64,000 nucleotides of DNA, taken from Oceanospirillum linum (GTDB lineage: Bacteria; Pseudomonadota; Gammaproteobacteria; Pseudomonadales; Halomonadaceae). The notes beneath the pieces are model-generated. The model ran no database searches. It was given only the letters and a program-made list of their open reading frames with translations, and was not told the origin of the DNA. Below are positions 9,121 through 18,528 of this stretch, one piece after another. The stretch covers positions 578,099-642,098 of the forward strand of contig NZ_MTSD02000002.1 in the NCBI RefSeq assembly GCF_001995095.2, written 5' to 3'. How positions within the stretch are numbered: the stretch's first letter is position 1; each line of letters starts with the position of its first letter. The translations under genes were made by a program, and so were the position numbers.

Positions 9121-10494
9121 TTACAGATAGGCTTCATATTCGATATCAGAGATACGTCCCTGAATCTTGCGCTGCTCCTGCTCTTTAGCCGCGGAGAACA
9201 CACGTATAAAGGACTCACCCATATACTCTTTCAGCACTTCACTCTCTTTCAGTGCTTCGGTAGCATCATCCCAGCGGGTTGGCAGACGTGGCAGATTACG
9301 TGCCTCTGCTTCAGCGTATGCATCACCTTCAATCGCAGATGGTGGCTGAAGTTTGTTCTCAATGCCGTATAAAGCACCTGCAAGCACAGAGGCCAGTACC
9401 AGATATGGATTAGCATCAGCACCAGATACACGGTGTTCAATGCGACGAGCCACAGGCTCACTCTCCGGTACACGCAGAGCAACGGTACGGTTTTCGTAGC
9501 CCCAGCTGGCAAATGTCGGCGCATGAGCACCGGCGGCAAAGCGTCGGTATGAATTCAGATGAGGTGCAAAGATCAGCATACTGTCAGCCATGGTTTCCAT
9601 CAGACCGGCAATGGCATGGCGCAGCAGGTCGGAACCGGCATCGGTACCATCGTCAAACACATTGTTCCCATCACGGTCGATGAGGCTGAAATGAGTGTGG
9701 AAGCCATTACCACTCTTATCGGCATAGGGTTTCGCCATAAAAGTCGCACCATAACCGTGCTTACGGGCAACCCCTTTAACCAGGCGTTTGAACAGGGTAG
9801 CGTGGTCACCAGCCAGAGCCGGGTCAGCCACATGCATCAGGTTGATTTCAAACTGACCGGGGCCCAACTCAGAAATAATCGTATCCGCCGGAATGCCCTG
9901 CTCTTCGCAGGCGCTGCGGACATCTGCAAAAAAGGAGGAAAGACCGTCCATCTCTTCAATGGAGTAACAGTCCGTCTCTGTCAGACGGCGACCGTGACCT
10001 TCCGCCAGAACCGGCGGCTCAGGGAAGCGCTGCTCTTCAGATGCACCATCCAGCAGATAGAACTCCAGCTCGGTGGCCATCACAGGCGTCAGACCGATCC
10101 GGGCAAAACGATCAACAATACTCAGCAGGATCTGGCGCGGGTCAGCATCAAAAGGTTTACCATCCGGATCAAACATCATGGCTAACACCTGATCCCGGGG
10201 GGCATTGGCCCAGGGTACGTTCACAGGATCTGCATGCACCGGCATACAAACGCCATCGCTGTCGCCGGTTTCGAAAACCAGGCCATTCTCCAGCACATCA
10301 TCGCCCCAGTTATCAAAACCGATAACAGAGCGCGGTAGCTTAACGCCCTCTTTAAACGCCTTAACTGAACCATTAGCCGGCATACGCTTACCGCGCAGAT
10401 TCCCGTTCAGATCGGTAATAAACAGATCAAACTCTTTGTTGCCGGTATCTGAGCTATCAAGGCTCTTGTTATCACCACTAAAATTCACAGACAT
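9121..10494 (-). CDS. puuA: Gamma-glutamylpolyamine synthetase (glutamine synthetase family)
   Basis: 457 residues of the glutamine synthetase superfamily. The catalytic segments are visible: ELGPGQFEINL, the ATP/ammonia-site region SGNGFHTHFSL, and AGAHAPTFASWGYENRT near residue 330. The length and the N-terminal ITDLNGNLRGKR segment fit the PuuA/GlnA3-like group that attaches glutamate to putrescine or other amines, rather than true GlnA. It is transcribed away from a GntR regulator, and the shared region contains TGTGATCACA palindromes. It lies upstream of potFGHI, so uptake and first catabolic step are probably co-regulated. Confidence 0.88.
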   Translation of the reverse strand: MSVNFSGDNKSLDSSDTGNKEFDLFITDLNGNLRGKRMPANGSVKAFKEGVKLPRSVIGFDNWGDDVLENGLVFETGDSDGVCMPVHADPVNVPWANAPRDQVLAMMFDPDGKPFDADPRQILLSIVDRFARIGLTPVMATELEFYLLDGASEEQRFPEPPVLAEGHGRRLTETDCYSIEEMDGLSSFFADVRSACEEQGIPADTIISELGPGQFEINLMHVADPALAGDHATLFKRLVKGVARKHGYGATFMAKPYADKSGNGFHTHFSLIDRDGNNVFDDGTDAGSDLLRHAIAGLMETMADSMLIFAPHLNSYRRFAAGAHAPTFASWGYENRTVALRVPESEPVARRIEHRVSGADANPYLVLASVLAGALYGIENKLQPPSAIEGDAYAEAEARNLPRLPTRWDDATEALKESEVLKEYMGESFIRVFSAAKEQEQRKIQGRISDIEYEAYL

Positions 10495-10641
10495 TTTCTA
10501 TCTCTCTTATAAAACTTTGCGAAATGTGCCAGCCGTCATACTTCTTGCATCGGAATCAGCCGGACAAAAAAATTGAAGCCTTGCTACCACCTGATACCGG
10601 AAGTGCTTTGACGCCATAGCGTGACCCGAATCAGGAAAACT

Positions 10642-10693
10642 TTATTTATTTGTGATCACATTTACTGTTAATGATATGATCACAAATAAATAA
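10642..10693. promoter_or_regulatory. 17-bp inverted repeat carrying two TGATCACA operators
   Basis: TTATTTATTTGTGATCA (10642-10658) is repeated exactly in inverted form at 10677-10693, with 18 bases between. Each arm holds a TGTGATCA half-palindrome; TGTGATCACA (10651-10660) and TATGATCACA (10675-10684) are near-complete sites. The repeat lies between the divergent puuA and gntR genes. GntR-family operators typically have GT...AC half-sites, which these match. The neighbouring regulator is the best candidate to bind them. Confidence 0.7.
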
Positions 10694-10737
10694 CCCGGTC
10701 AATCCATCCGGTTAAAGATTTTTAACCGCACCATTTT

Positions 10738-10747
10738 GGTGATCACA
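10738..10747. promoter_or_regulatory. Third TGATCAC operator-like site upstream of gntR
   Basis: GGTGATCACA differs from the TGTGATCACA core at one base and lies about 140 bases before the gntR start. A partial half-site (TTGTGATA) follows at about 10769. Together with the inverted repeat it suggests autoregulation of gntR and control of puuA. Confidence 0.5.
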
Positions 10748-10880
10748 AGCCAGGGAATGCACCTTAATTGTGATACCCTGCACTGCAGGTCAAAAGTTAC
10801 GGAGCAAAGACCGAATCAACGTCTAAAACAACAAAAAATATACAGTGTCTTAAACAAACACGGGATCAGGCGGCCGAATA

Positions 10881-11591
10881 ATGGACAAAAAATCACCGAT
10901 ACAAATCACATTAACCAAGCGCGACGAAGCTGTAACTATCACCCAGTGGGTATATTCCACCTTGCGCAACGCCGTCATGAACGGCCAGATACTCCCTGGC
11001 CGGGCGCTGACCATACGTGAACTGGCAGCGATACTGGATGTCAGCCCAATGCCGGTTCGGGAAGCTCTGCGCCAGCTGGCAGCAGAGAATGCTCTGGAGA
11101 TTCAGGGAAATCGCCGGGTTATGGTGCCAAAGATGACCGCCATGAAATTCAGTGAACTGTGCGAGGCCCGAATCACTCTGGAGTCTCACGCTGCTGCGCG
11201 GGCGCTACCCTATATCGACAAAGATAAACGTGCGCAGCTGATCGCCCTGGACAAGGATATTGACGACGCGCAGGACAAGGGGGATCTTGAACAAATCACG
11301 GTACGTAACCAGCGCTTTCATCGCTGTCTCTATACCGCAAACCCTCATCAGGTGACCCTGCCGCTGATCGAGAGCCTTTGGTTACAGCTTGGCCCTTTCA
11401 TGAAGCTGGCCAACTCACGCCTGAAGGAGCACTACACCATTGACCGGCACAATGAAGCCCTTGAAGCGATCAATAAAAAAGATGCCCTGGCTCTTCAGAT
11501 GGCCATTGCATCAGATATCCGTGAGGGCTTTGCATTTGCAGGGACACCGGAGCTGCTTTACAACTTTATTGAACAGTCAGGGGCCGAATAG
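10881..11591 (+). CDS. GntR-family (FCD domain) transcriptional regulator
   Basis: 236 residues. An N-terminal winged helix-turn-helix spans about 20-85 (LRNAVMNGQILPGRALTIRE, then the recognition region SPMPVREALRQLAAENALE). The C-terminal all-helical FCD domain (about 95-225) has the metal- or ligand-binding Asp/His pattern, with RNQRFHRCLY and DRHNEALEAI. The family binds small carboxylates or amines and represses catabolic genes. It is divergent from puuA and followed by spuC, with palindromic operators on both sides of it. This makes it the probable master regulator of the polyamine genes in the window. The ligand is not known; a polyamine, glutamylpolyamine or GABA would fit. Confidence 0.92.
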   Translation: MDKKSPIQITLTKRDEAVTITQWVYSTLRNAVMNGQILPGRALTIRELAAILDVSPMPVREALRQLAAENALEIQGNRRVMVPKMTAMKFSELCEARITLESHAAARALPYIDKDKRAQLIALDKDIDDAQDKGDLEQITVRNQRFHRCLYTANPHQVTLPLIESLWLQLGPFMKLANSRLKEHYTIDRHNEALEAINKKDALALQMAIASDIREGFAFAGTPELLYNFIEQSGAE

Positions 11592-11700
11592 AATAGAACA
11601 GAACCAACGCAGCCCCACTGCCAACCTGGGCGGGTACAGCTTCTGCTGCCTAACGGACTAACCCGCCTCCCTGCCCTGACGGCTCCCTCTCTTCAGATTT

Positions 11701-11891
11701 CGTGATCACACCTCACAAAACGCAGTGCTGAACAACAAGAAAATAGCCCTTAAAAATCAAAAGTATGATCATATCCTGCCGCTTTGTGATCAAAATATTC
11801 CACATGATCATTTGACTTTTCTTTTTTGTGATCACAAAATGAAACCACAATGACGATAACGACTGAGACAGTACGTTATAACCTGATCACA
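11701..11891. promoter_or_regulatory. Cluster of six TGATCA palindromes upstream of spuC
   Basis: The 408-base gap between gntR and spuC contains CGTGATCACA (11701-11710), TATGATCATA (11764-11773), TGTGATCAAA (11785-11794), CATGATCATT (11803-11812), the perfect 16-bp palindrome TTTTGTGATCACAAAA (11824-11839) and CCTGATCACA (11882-11891). Centre spacings are 63, 21, 18, 24 and 55 bases, so the inner four are close to two helical turns apart, as expected for cooperative binding. The strongest site is identical in core to those at puuA and puuB. Confidence 0.7.
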
Positions 11892-11999
11892 AATGACCTA
11901 TAAAAAATGGCTTTGATAAGACACACAGCGCTTACTCAACAGGCTGAATCAAACAATATCGGACATTAGCATAGGCGCAACCAACCAGAGGATTAGCAA

Positions 12000-13376
12000 A
12001 TGGCTGCTGAAAACAACAACACTCAAGCGTGGCAGGCACTGGATGCAAAACACCACCTGCACCCATTTACCGACACCGGCGCATTGAACCAAAAAGGTGC
12101 ACGCGTTATCACCAAAGCAGAAGGTGTTTACCTTTGGGATAGTGAAGGCCAGAAAATGCTGGACGGTATGGCCGGTCTTTGGTGTGTAAACATGGGCTAT
12201 GGTCGCCAGGAACTTATTGATGCCGCGTATGAGCAGATGAAAACGCTGCCCTTTTACAACACCTTTTTCCAGACCACTCACCTGCCGGTCGCCAAGTTGG
12301 CTCAGGCCATTGCTGACGTGACACCCGGTGATCTGAACCGTATCTTCTTCGCCAACTCCGGCTCAGAAGCGATCGACACGATTATCCGCATGGTGCGCAC
12401 TTACTGGGTTACTCAGGGTAAGCCCTATAAAAACACTCTGATTGGCCGTGAAAATGGTTACCACGGCAGCACTCTGGGGGGCGCAAGTCTGGGTGGAATG
12501 AGCGGTATGCACAAACAGGGCATGCCGATGGTGGGGGGCATTGAGCACATCCGTCAGCCATACTGGTATGGTGAAGGTGGCGATATGACCGAAGAGGCAT
12601 TCGGCCTGGCCTGCGCTAAGGCACTTGAGGAGCGTATTCTTCAGGTGGGCCCGGATAACGTGGCGGCCTTTATCGGTGAGCCGATTCAGGGCGCTGGCGG
12701 TGTTATTGTACCACCGGCAAATTACTGGGCAGAGATCCAGAAGATCTGTAAAAAATACGACATCCTTCTGGTTACGGATGAGGTTATCTGTGGCTTTGGC
12801 CGTACCGGCAGCTGGTTTGGCAGTCAAACTCTGGGCATTGAGCCGGATCTGATCTCTATGGCGAAAGGCCTCTCCTCCGGCTACCTGCCGATCTCCGCCG
12901 TAGCGGTTGGCGATCGCGTTGCTGATGCTCTGGAGACAATGGGTGAAGACTTTAACCATGGCTTTACCTATTCGGGTCATCCGGCGGCAGCAGCGGTTGC
13001 TCTGGCAAACATCGAACTGATGAAGAAAGAAAATATTGTTGAGTATGTTGCCAAGGATATTGGCCCTTACCTGCAGAAAAAACTACGCGAAACCCTGCAG
13101 GATCACCCTCTGGTGGGTACTATTGACGGTGTTGGTCTGATCGCAGGTTTTGCCCTGATGAAAGATAAAACCACTAAAGAGCAGTTCCCGTCTGATATTG
13201 ATGTCGGCTATATCTGCCGCGAGCATTGCTTCAACAACGGCCTGATTATCCGCGCCGTGGGCAGCCGCATGGTGATGTCTCCACCTCTGGTGATTACCCA
13301 TGCTGAAGTGGATGAGTTGTGTGAAAAAACAAAGTACTGCCTTGACCTGACACTGGAATCCATTAATCAACTATAA
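12000..13376 (+). CDS. spuC: Putrescine (polyamine) aminotransferase, SpuC type
   Basis: 458 residues, class III PLP-dependent aminotransferase. The PLP Lys is K289 in SMAKGLSSGY and the cofactor-binding Asp260 is in VTDEVICGFGRTG. N-terminal features (HHLHPFTD, AEGVYLWDSEG, GLWCVNMGYGR) match the Pseudomonas SpuC group closely as I recall it. SpuC transfers the amino group of putrescine to pyruvate, giving 4-aminobutanal. It provides a transaminase route parallel to the glutamylation route of puuA, puuB and puuC. The control region upstream carries six operator-like palindromes, and a hairpin terminator follows the gene. Confidence 0.9.
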   Translation: MAAENNNTQAWQALDAKHHLHPFTDTGALNQKGARVITKAEGVYLWDSEGQKMLDGMAGLWCVNMGYGRQELIDAAYEQMKTLPFYNTFFQTTHLPVAKLAQAIADVTPGDLNRIFFANSGSEAIDTIIRMVRTYWVTQGKPYKNTLIGRENGYHGSTLGGASLGGMSGMHKQGMPMVGGIEHIRQPYWYGEGGDMTEEAFGLACAKALEERILQVGPDNVAAFIGEPIQGAGGVIVPPANYWAEIQKICKKYDILLVTDEVICGFGRTGSWFGSQTLGIEPDLISMAKGLSSGYLPISAVAVGDRVADALETMGEDFNHGFTYSGHPAAAAVALANIELMKKENIVEYVAKDIGPYLQKKLRETLQDHPLVGTIDGVGLIAGFALMKDKTTKEQFPSDIDVGYICREHCFNNGLIIRAVGSRMVMSPPLVITHAEVDELCEKTKYCLDLTLESINQL

Positions 13377-13395
13377 GCCTGCAGGGCAAGCTGAA

Positions 13396-13430
13396 AAAGG
13401 TCACCGAAAGCCCGAATGCCGGTGACCTTT
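13396..13430 (+). terminator. Terminator after spuC
   Basis: AAAGGTCACC (13396-13405) pairs with GGTGACCTTT (13421-13430), a perfect 10-bp stem 20 bases after the spuC stop. The T-run is part of the stem. Confidence 0.6.
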
Positions 13431-13592
13431 CTCAGATGATTACAGCATCTGCTACCTTTCTCTGATCTGAGAAGATCACACCAAAACAATAATAAAAACA
13501 TGCAATTACTTCAGTCAAACCGGATAATCAGGCGTTATATAGCCTCAGTATCAACGCCAAAAACCGCATCAGCCACCGGAGCATCAGTCACC

Positions 13593-14402
13593 ATGCAAAC
13601 AAAAACTCATCCGGAGCTTATTACTGCCCACTGCGCCCGGGATATCGCATCCCTGATTAACCATATTAAAGTCCCCAGTTTTATGCCCGTGCTGGAAGAG
13701 GTGCTCAGCAATCACTGTAATTTTGATACCATCTTAGTGGTCACCTACAAAAAGTCTTTTAAACCCATCATTCTGCACCCGAAAGATCCGGCAGAACACA
13801 GCCCGACCCTCAAAGCCTATATCGATAAAGCCTATATTCTTGATCCTTTGTTTAACAGTATTCAGAACGGCCCAGGGGCAAACGTATCACGACTGGTCGA
13901 TATCGCTCTGGACTCCTTTGATCAGACAGAGTATTACCAGTCCTGCTACCGCAAGTTTGATCTGGTGGATGAAGTCAATATGACCATCCCTCTGAGCCAG
14001 CATACAACCTGTGCTATCGCCCTGGGGCGCAAATCAGCTCTGGGTACTATCACCCGTGCTGAGCTGAACCGGCTTAAAAGTATCTTTCCGGTCATTGAGG
14101 CACTGATTCAGCAGTTCTGGCAGGCGCAATCCGGTGAATTTGTAAAATATGAGAAATCAGAAGGCCCTCTCAAACAGGCACTAAAGACCTTTGCCAGTGG
14201 CGTGCTGACCCAGCGTGAGCAAGAGATTCTGGGGCTTATTCTTCAGGGACACTCATCCAAGGCGATAGCAGATCTTCTCAGCATCAGTGTCGGCACCGTT
14301 AAAGTGCATCGTAAGAATATTCACAGCCGCCTGAACACCTCAACTCAGTCTGAAATTTTCACACTTTTCTTAAGTCATCTGAATAGCCTTGAAAACGGAT
14401 AA
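13593..14402 (+). CDS. LuxR-type transcriptional regulator
   Basis: 269 residues from the ATG at 13593, which has a GGAG about eleven bases upstream; an in-frame ATG at 13500 has no ribosome site and would add 31 residues. The C-terminal LuxR/GerE helix-turn-helix is clear (LTQREQEILGLILQGHSSKA, then ISVGTVKVHRKNIHSRL). The N-terminal about 190 residues resemble no sensor I can name. There is no receiver domain, so it is not a classical response regulator. It lies just downstream of spuC on the same strand but after a terminator. A role in polyamine or amine control is only suggested by position. Confidence 0.82.
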   Translation: MQTKTHPELITAHCARDIASLINHIKVPSFMPVLEEVLSNHCNFDTILVVTYKKSFKPIILHPKDPAEHSPTLKAYIDKAYILDPLFNSIQNGPGANVSRLVDIALDSFDQTEYYQSCYRKFDLVDEVNMTIPLSQHTTCAIALGRKSALGTITRAELNRLKSIFPVIEALIQQFWQAQSGEFVKYEKSEGPLKQALKTFASGVLTQREQEILGLILQGHSSKAIADLLSISVGTVKVHRKNIHSRLNTSTQSEIFTLFLSHLNSLENG

Positions 14403-14476
14403 CAGAGTCACTCTGGCCTGATATGGATCACCAGACCTGAAAAGCGCAGCAAAACCGGACGTTTTCTGCTATCCGT

Positions 14477-15442
14477 CTACGGTGACTCCCTGAACCGCTG
14501 CCGGAACTCTCCCGGTGTCAGCCCCATAATGCGGACAAACAATTTACGGCAGGCACCGGCATCATCATAACCCACCTTACGGGCAATGCTTTCAAAGGGG
14601 GCTCGACTCTCTTCCAGCAGATCACAGGCCTTTTGAATAGCAAAACGCTGCATATAGTTTTTCGGTTTGTGTCCGGTGGCCTTCTCGAAACGGCGAAGCA
14701 GAGTACGCTCACCAAGATGTACCAGCCCGGCAAGCTCTGAAACCGAGGGTAATGTCGGAAACTGCTCAGCAATCTTTTCCTGAGCAGACACAATCACCTC
14801 ATCCCCATGCTGCAAATCTGGCCGGAAACGCCGGTAAAAACTCTGCGCCCTGCGCCCGGTATCCACTACCAGATATTTACCCAATAAAGGCACAACTCCG
14901 GGTTCAGTAAAACGTGAGATCACTTCAAACCCCAGATCCAACCAGGACATCATACCGCCCGCGGTCAACAGTGACCCCTCCGCCACCAGAATCTGATCCA
15001 GATCCAGCTGCACATCCGGAAACTGCCTGCGGAATAGAGACTCAAATGCCCAGTGAGTAGTTGCTCGCTTACGGTGTAAAAGCCCGCTGGCGGCAAGGAT
15101 GAAACTCCCGGCACAAGCCGAACAGATCAAACCGCTGGTGTTCTCAGCCTGATACTGAACCCACTCGGTCAGGGCCTGTGGTGGCTGCAGGTAAAACTCG
15201 CTGCGCTGCCCCGGTGGCAAAATGACAATCTGATAAAGCGTCTGCAACAAAGATTCAGTAGCAAAGCTATCACCGTCAAAATAGAGCACCTCGGGCTGGA
15301 AGCAAATGGACTGACCCAGCTCACCAACCACCCGATTGGCAAGAATAAATAACTCCTCCAGCCCGTAGACAGCAGATTTAAGACTATCCGGATAAGCCAC
15401 TATTGCCACGGATACCGGCCTGGGTCTATTTGCCTGGGTCAT
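14477..15442 (-). CDS. GlxA-family transcriptional regulator (DJ-1/PfpI-like plus AraC HTH)
   Basis: 321 residues from the ATG at 15442, which is preceded by AGGAG; a longer start at 15481 is in frame but lacks a good site. The N-terminal about 180 residues are a DJ-1/PfpI-like fold (VSVAIVAYPDSLKSAVYGLE, then a GLICSACAGSFILAASGLL elbow). The C-terminal AraC-type double helix-turn-helix includes LGERTLLRRFEKATGHKP and VGYDDAGACRKLF. Such proteins (GlxA, CdhR, GbdR-like) control amine and amino-acid catabolism. It is divergent from the isochorismatase-like gene at 15611 and probably regulates it. Confidence 0.88.
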   Translation of the reverse strand: MTQANRPRPVSVAIVAYPDSLKSAVYGLEELFILANRVVGELGQSICFQPEVLYFDGDSFATESLLQTLYQIVILPPGQRSEFYLQPPQALTEWVQYQAENTSGLICSACAGSFILAASGLLHRKRATTHWAFESLFRRQFPDVQLDLDQILVAEGSLLTAGGMMSWLDLGFEVISRFTEPGVVPLLGKYLVVDTGRRAQSFYRRFRPDLQHGDEVIVSAQEKIAEQFPTLPSVSELAGLVHLGERTLLRRFEKATGHKPKNYMQRFAIQKACDLLEESRAPFESIARKVGYDDAGACRKLFVRIMGLTPGEFRQRFRESP

Positions 15443-15610
15443 AGCAACTCCTGATTCTGAATCATAAAGAAAGGCAAACACTAAAATGTCGTATTTACCC
15501 TTAAATTTGTCAATTCAGACACTAATCACATGAATTATCAACCCTTAAACTGTGATGGTCAGATTCACTGATGAATAAGCACTTAGAAACAACAACCTAT
15601 GGAGACACCC

Positions 15611-16117
15611 ATGGCTGATCAGGTACTTTTAGTAATTGATCCTCAAAACGACTACTTCCCCGAGGGTAAGTATCCACTTTGGAACACTGGGCCTGTACTG
15701 GAAAAAATGAAACAGGCGATCAGAACCGCTAATGAAAAATTAATTCCGGTTATTCTGGTCCGCCATGAAGGTACCGAGAATAGCCCCTTTTTTAACCCGG
15801 AAACCGTGGGTTCAGAGATCCACCCGGAGATTCAAAAGCTGGCCCCCAGCGCACCGGTAATCACTAAGCACTTTGCTGACAGCTTTGAGCAAACGCACCT
15901 TGCAACCCTTTTGTCAGAACTCAAGGCCAGCGAACTTCTGCTCTGCGGTATGATGACGCAAAACTGCATCACCCATACCGCTCTGTCTAAAATGGCAGAG
16001 CCCTATCAGGTAACCGTACTTAAGAACGCCTGCACAACGGCTGATGCTATGATTCATGGTATTGCGATCAACGCTCTCTCGGTGAGAACCCGGCTGATTG
16101 AAGTCGAGCAAATCTAA
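15611..16117 (+). CDS. Isochorismatase-family cysteine hydrolase
   Basis: 168 residues from the ATG at 15611, preceded by GGAG with a six-base gap; an in-frame ATG at 15599 overlaps that ribosome site. The catalytic Asp is in VIDPQNDYFP and the nucleophile Cys is in LLCGMMTQNCITHT. The family hydrolyses amides or vinyl ethers, for example nicotinamide or N-carbamoyl compounds. The divergent GlxA-type regulator suggests an inducible catabolic amidase. The substrate is unknown. Confidence 0.87.
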   Translation: MADQVLLVIDPQNDYFPEGKYPLWNTGPVLEKMKQAIRTANEKLIPVILVRHEGTENSPFFNPETVGSEIHPEIQKLAPSAPVITKHFADSFEQTHLATLLSELKASELLLCGMMTQNCITHTALSKMAEPYQVTVLKNACTTADAMIHGIAINALSVRTRLIEVEQI

Positions 16118-16415
16118 CCCACGAAGACCTGGGTATGATGCAGGCTGTTAACGTCTACAAACCGTAAAATACACTTGGGGGCTATTCCTTAAACAGAACG
16201 CCCCTCCTCTTCGCATCATCGGACCTGAATCACCATCAAACCAAAACGGCATTAAAAGCTGTTGATTACTACTCTCATTCCGTATATTAAGTATTACATT
16301 CATTTTACGAATGTACAGCCCAAGCGATCCACGTCTTTCATTTACACATTATAAGTGTATCTTTTTAAAACCAGCTGTCGGCGCAAAGACCAAGACACAC
16401 CGAATGGAGCGAACT
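16118..16415. other. Intergenic stretch before the FIST receptor
   Basis: I see no gene, operator palindrome or strong hairpin here. It presumably holds the promoter of the receptor gene that starts at 16416. Confidence 0.4.
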
Positions 16416-18416
16416 ATGTTCTGGAAAAAAAAGACCACCCTCGACAAAGAGCAAAGTGAGTCACCGGTGAAGGTTGCCCAGCTGCACCATAACCAGATAA
16501 GCCCTCAGCAGCTTCAACCCTTGGCTTTTCATGATGGACAAGCTGCACTTGTAATGGCCTTTATCTCTCCCTGGCTGCCTTTTGAGCAGACTGCCCGAGC
16601 TTTGAAACAATCTCTCCCCTTTGCCCAACACTTTATTGCGGTCATGACCGCCGGGGAGCTCAGCTCCTGTGGTGGCAGCTTATATCATAAGGCCGATGAG
16701 CAATGGGACAATATCGTGCTGCAGAGCTTCAGTCATCAGCTGTTTAGCGCTCTGGAACTACGCACGGTGAAGTTGCATTGCGATGACATAAAACGCGGTG
16801 AGCCTCAGATAAACGAACAACAACGTACAGAAAAAATTGAGCAGGAAATCCAACGCATCAGTCTGCCCTTTGATGTGCAGGCGCGGGATACACTGGCTTT
16901 AACCTTTTTTGATGGCGTGACTGCCAGCGAAAACTTCTTTATGCAGGCGCTTTACTCCAGCAACAAACTCCCCTGCTACTTTGTTGGCGGCTCAGCGGGT
17001 GGCAAGCTGGACTTTAAACAAGCGGCAGTATTCGACGGCCAACAGGTTGTTGATGGTCAGGCTCTAATTCTTTTTTGTAAACTCAGCCCTGAAACCCGAT
17101 ATGGCATATTCAAAAGCCATAATTTCCAGAAAACCGGCACTCATTTCACCGTTATCGAAGCAGATGTTCACACCCGAACAGTACAATCGGTAATGCGTGA
17201 TGGTGAGCATAAGGCTCTTTCTCTGGTTCAGGTGCTATGTGATCACTTCCGCTGCCAGCCTGAAGCTCTGGACCACCATCTGGTCGGATACTCTTTTGGC
17301 GTTGATATCGGCGATGAACTCTTTATACGTTCGGTAGCAGATATTAATCAGGCAACCGAAACCGTTACCTTCTTTTGCGATCTGCATTTTGGCGACAAAC
17401 TACACCTGGTCAAGGCTGGTAGCTTTACCGACCAAACGGATCAGGCCTACCGGAAATTTTCCGCTGAGAAACCCCAGCCCGTTGCAATGCTGGCTAACGA
17501 CTGTATTTTGCGCCGCCTTAATAATGGGCCGGATCTGGATCGCCTGAATACTTTCAAACAGATCCCAACTGCCGGGTTTTCCACTTTTGGCGAGCTGCTC
17601 GGTGTGCATATGAATCAGACCCTGACTGCAGTTTTCTTTTATCAGTTACCGGAGGGAGCCTCTTTCCGCGATGAATACGCGGATAATTTCCCACAGTACT
17701 ACAGCCACTTCCGTATGTACTTTATGGAATCCCGACTGAACAGTTTACGCCAAATCAACCAGCTACAAGCCCTGCTGATCGACCGGATGGCAGAATACAA
17801 ACCTCTGGTAAAATCCATCATAGGCGGCTTTGACTCTTTGCAGGAATACACTGCAAGCTCGCGGGATGTACTGAGCAATATTCAGCAGCGCTTTGATCAT
17901 TTCAACAACCTGATTCTCGAACAGGAGTCAGACCGGATACAGCTACGCTCTGATGTGGATGTATTACAGAATAACGCTGAAGAAGTAACCACCGTTCTAA
18001 GTGTCATTTCTAATATTGCCGACCAAACAAGCCTGCTGGCACTGAACGCGGCCATTGAAGCAGCACGGGCCGGAGATGCAGGCCGGGGGTTTGCTGTCGT
18101 GGCAGACGAAGTACGCAACCTGTCACAGAACACCCAAAAGAGTGTCGACGAAACCGGAAAAACAATCGGCAATGTTTCCGGTTCTATTATCAGCATTAAG
18201 GGCACTATCGACCGAACCAGCCAGTTTGTTGAAGAGATCGCCTCAGGCTCTGCAGAGCTGAGCGAGGATATTCACAATATGGTCACATCTTCCACCCAGA
18301 CCGGAGAAGAGGTCAGCGCCAATATTGCTAATATGAACAGCCTGGCACAACAGTTGGAGGAGATCGATGAAGAAGTGGACGCAATCCATCACCTGAAAGC
18401 CCTGAGTGAATACTAA
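16416..18416 (+). CDS. Cytoplasmic chemoreceptor with FIST sensor domain
   Basis: 666 residues from the ATG at 16416, which has GGAG six bases upstream; a longer in-frame start at 16311 lacks one. There is no membrane segment. Residues about 40-400 form FIST N and C domains ([34 protein letters not shown], then [13 protein letters not shown]). A coiled coil and the MCP signalling module follow, with the conserved tip [20 protein letters not shown] and [17 protein letters not shown]. No HAMP is seen. FIST domains are proposed to bind small ligands such as amino acids. The product is a soluble receptor sensing an internal signal. A strong terminator follows. Confidence 0.9.
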   Translation: MFWKKKTTLDKEQSESPVKVAQLHHNQISPQQLQPLAFHDGQAALVMAFISPWLPFEQTARALKQSLPFAQHFIAVMTAGELSSCGGSLYHKADEQWDNIVLQSFSHQLFSALELRTVKLHCDDIKRGEPQINEQQRTEKIEQEIQRISLPFDVQARDTLALTFFDGVTASENFFMQALYSSNKLPCYFVGGSAGGKLDFKQAAVFDGQQVVDGQALILFCKLSPETRYGIFKSHNFQKTGTHFTVIEADVHTRTVQSVMRDGEHKALSLVQVLCDHFRCQPEALDHHLVGYSFGVDIGDELFIRSVADINQATETVTFFCDLHFGDKLHLVKAGSFTDQTDQAYRKFSAEKPQPVAMLANDCILRRLNNGPDLDRLNTFKQIPTAGFSTFGELLGVHMNQTLTAVFFYQLPEGASFRDEYADNFPQYYSHFRMYFMESRLNSLRQINQLQALLIDRMAEYKPLVKSIIGGFDSLQEYTASSRDVLSNIQQRFDHFNNLILEQESDRIQLRSDVDVLQNNAEEVTTVLSVISNIADQTSLLALNAAIEAARAGDAGRGFAVVADEVRNLSQNTQKSVDETGKTIGNVSGSIISIKGTIDRTSQFVEEIASGSAELSEDIHNMVTSSTQTGEEVSANIANMNSLAQQLEEIDEEVDAIHHLKALSEY

Positions 18417-18441
18417 AGCGTCATTTTTCCCCGACCAAGCA

Positions 18442-18465
18442 ACCGGAGCCCTGGCTCCGGTCTTT
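18442..18465 (+). terminator. Terminator after the FIST receptor
   Basis: ACCGGAGCC-CT-GGCTCCGGT (18442-18461) is a perfect 9-bp stem with a two-base loop core, followed by CTTTCT. Confidence 0.7.
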
Positions 18466-18528
18466 CTGTCATCCATATCGCCGATGGTAATCTGAGACCA
18501 CGTAATATCTCACAAAGTAGCGCCAGAC

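Noticed and set aside
10651..11891. CRP-type sites (TGTGA...TCACA)
   Set aside because: The half-sites are directly joined (TGTGATCACA) without the six-base spacer CRP needs, and they track the GntR gene.
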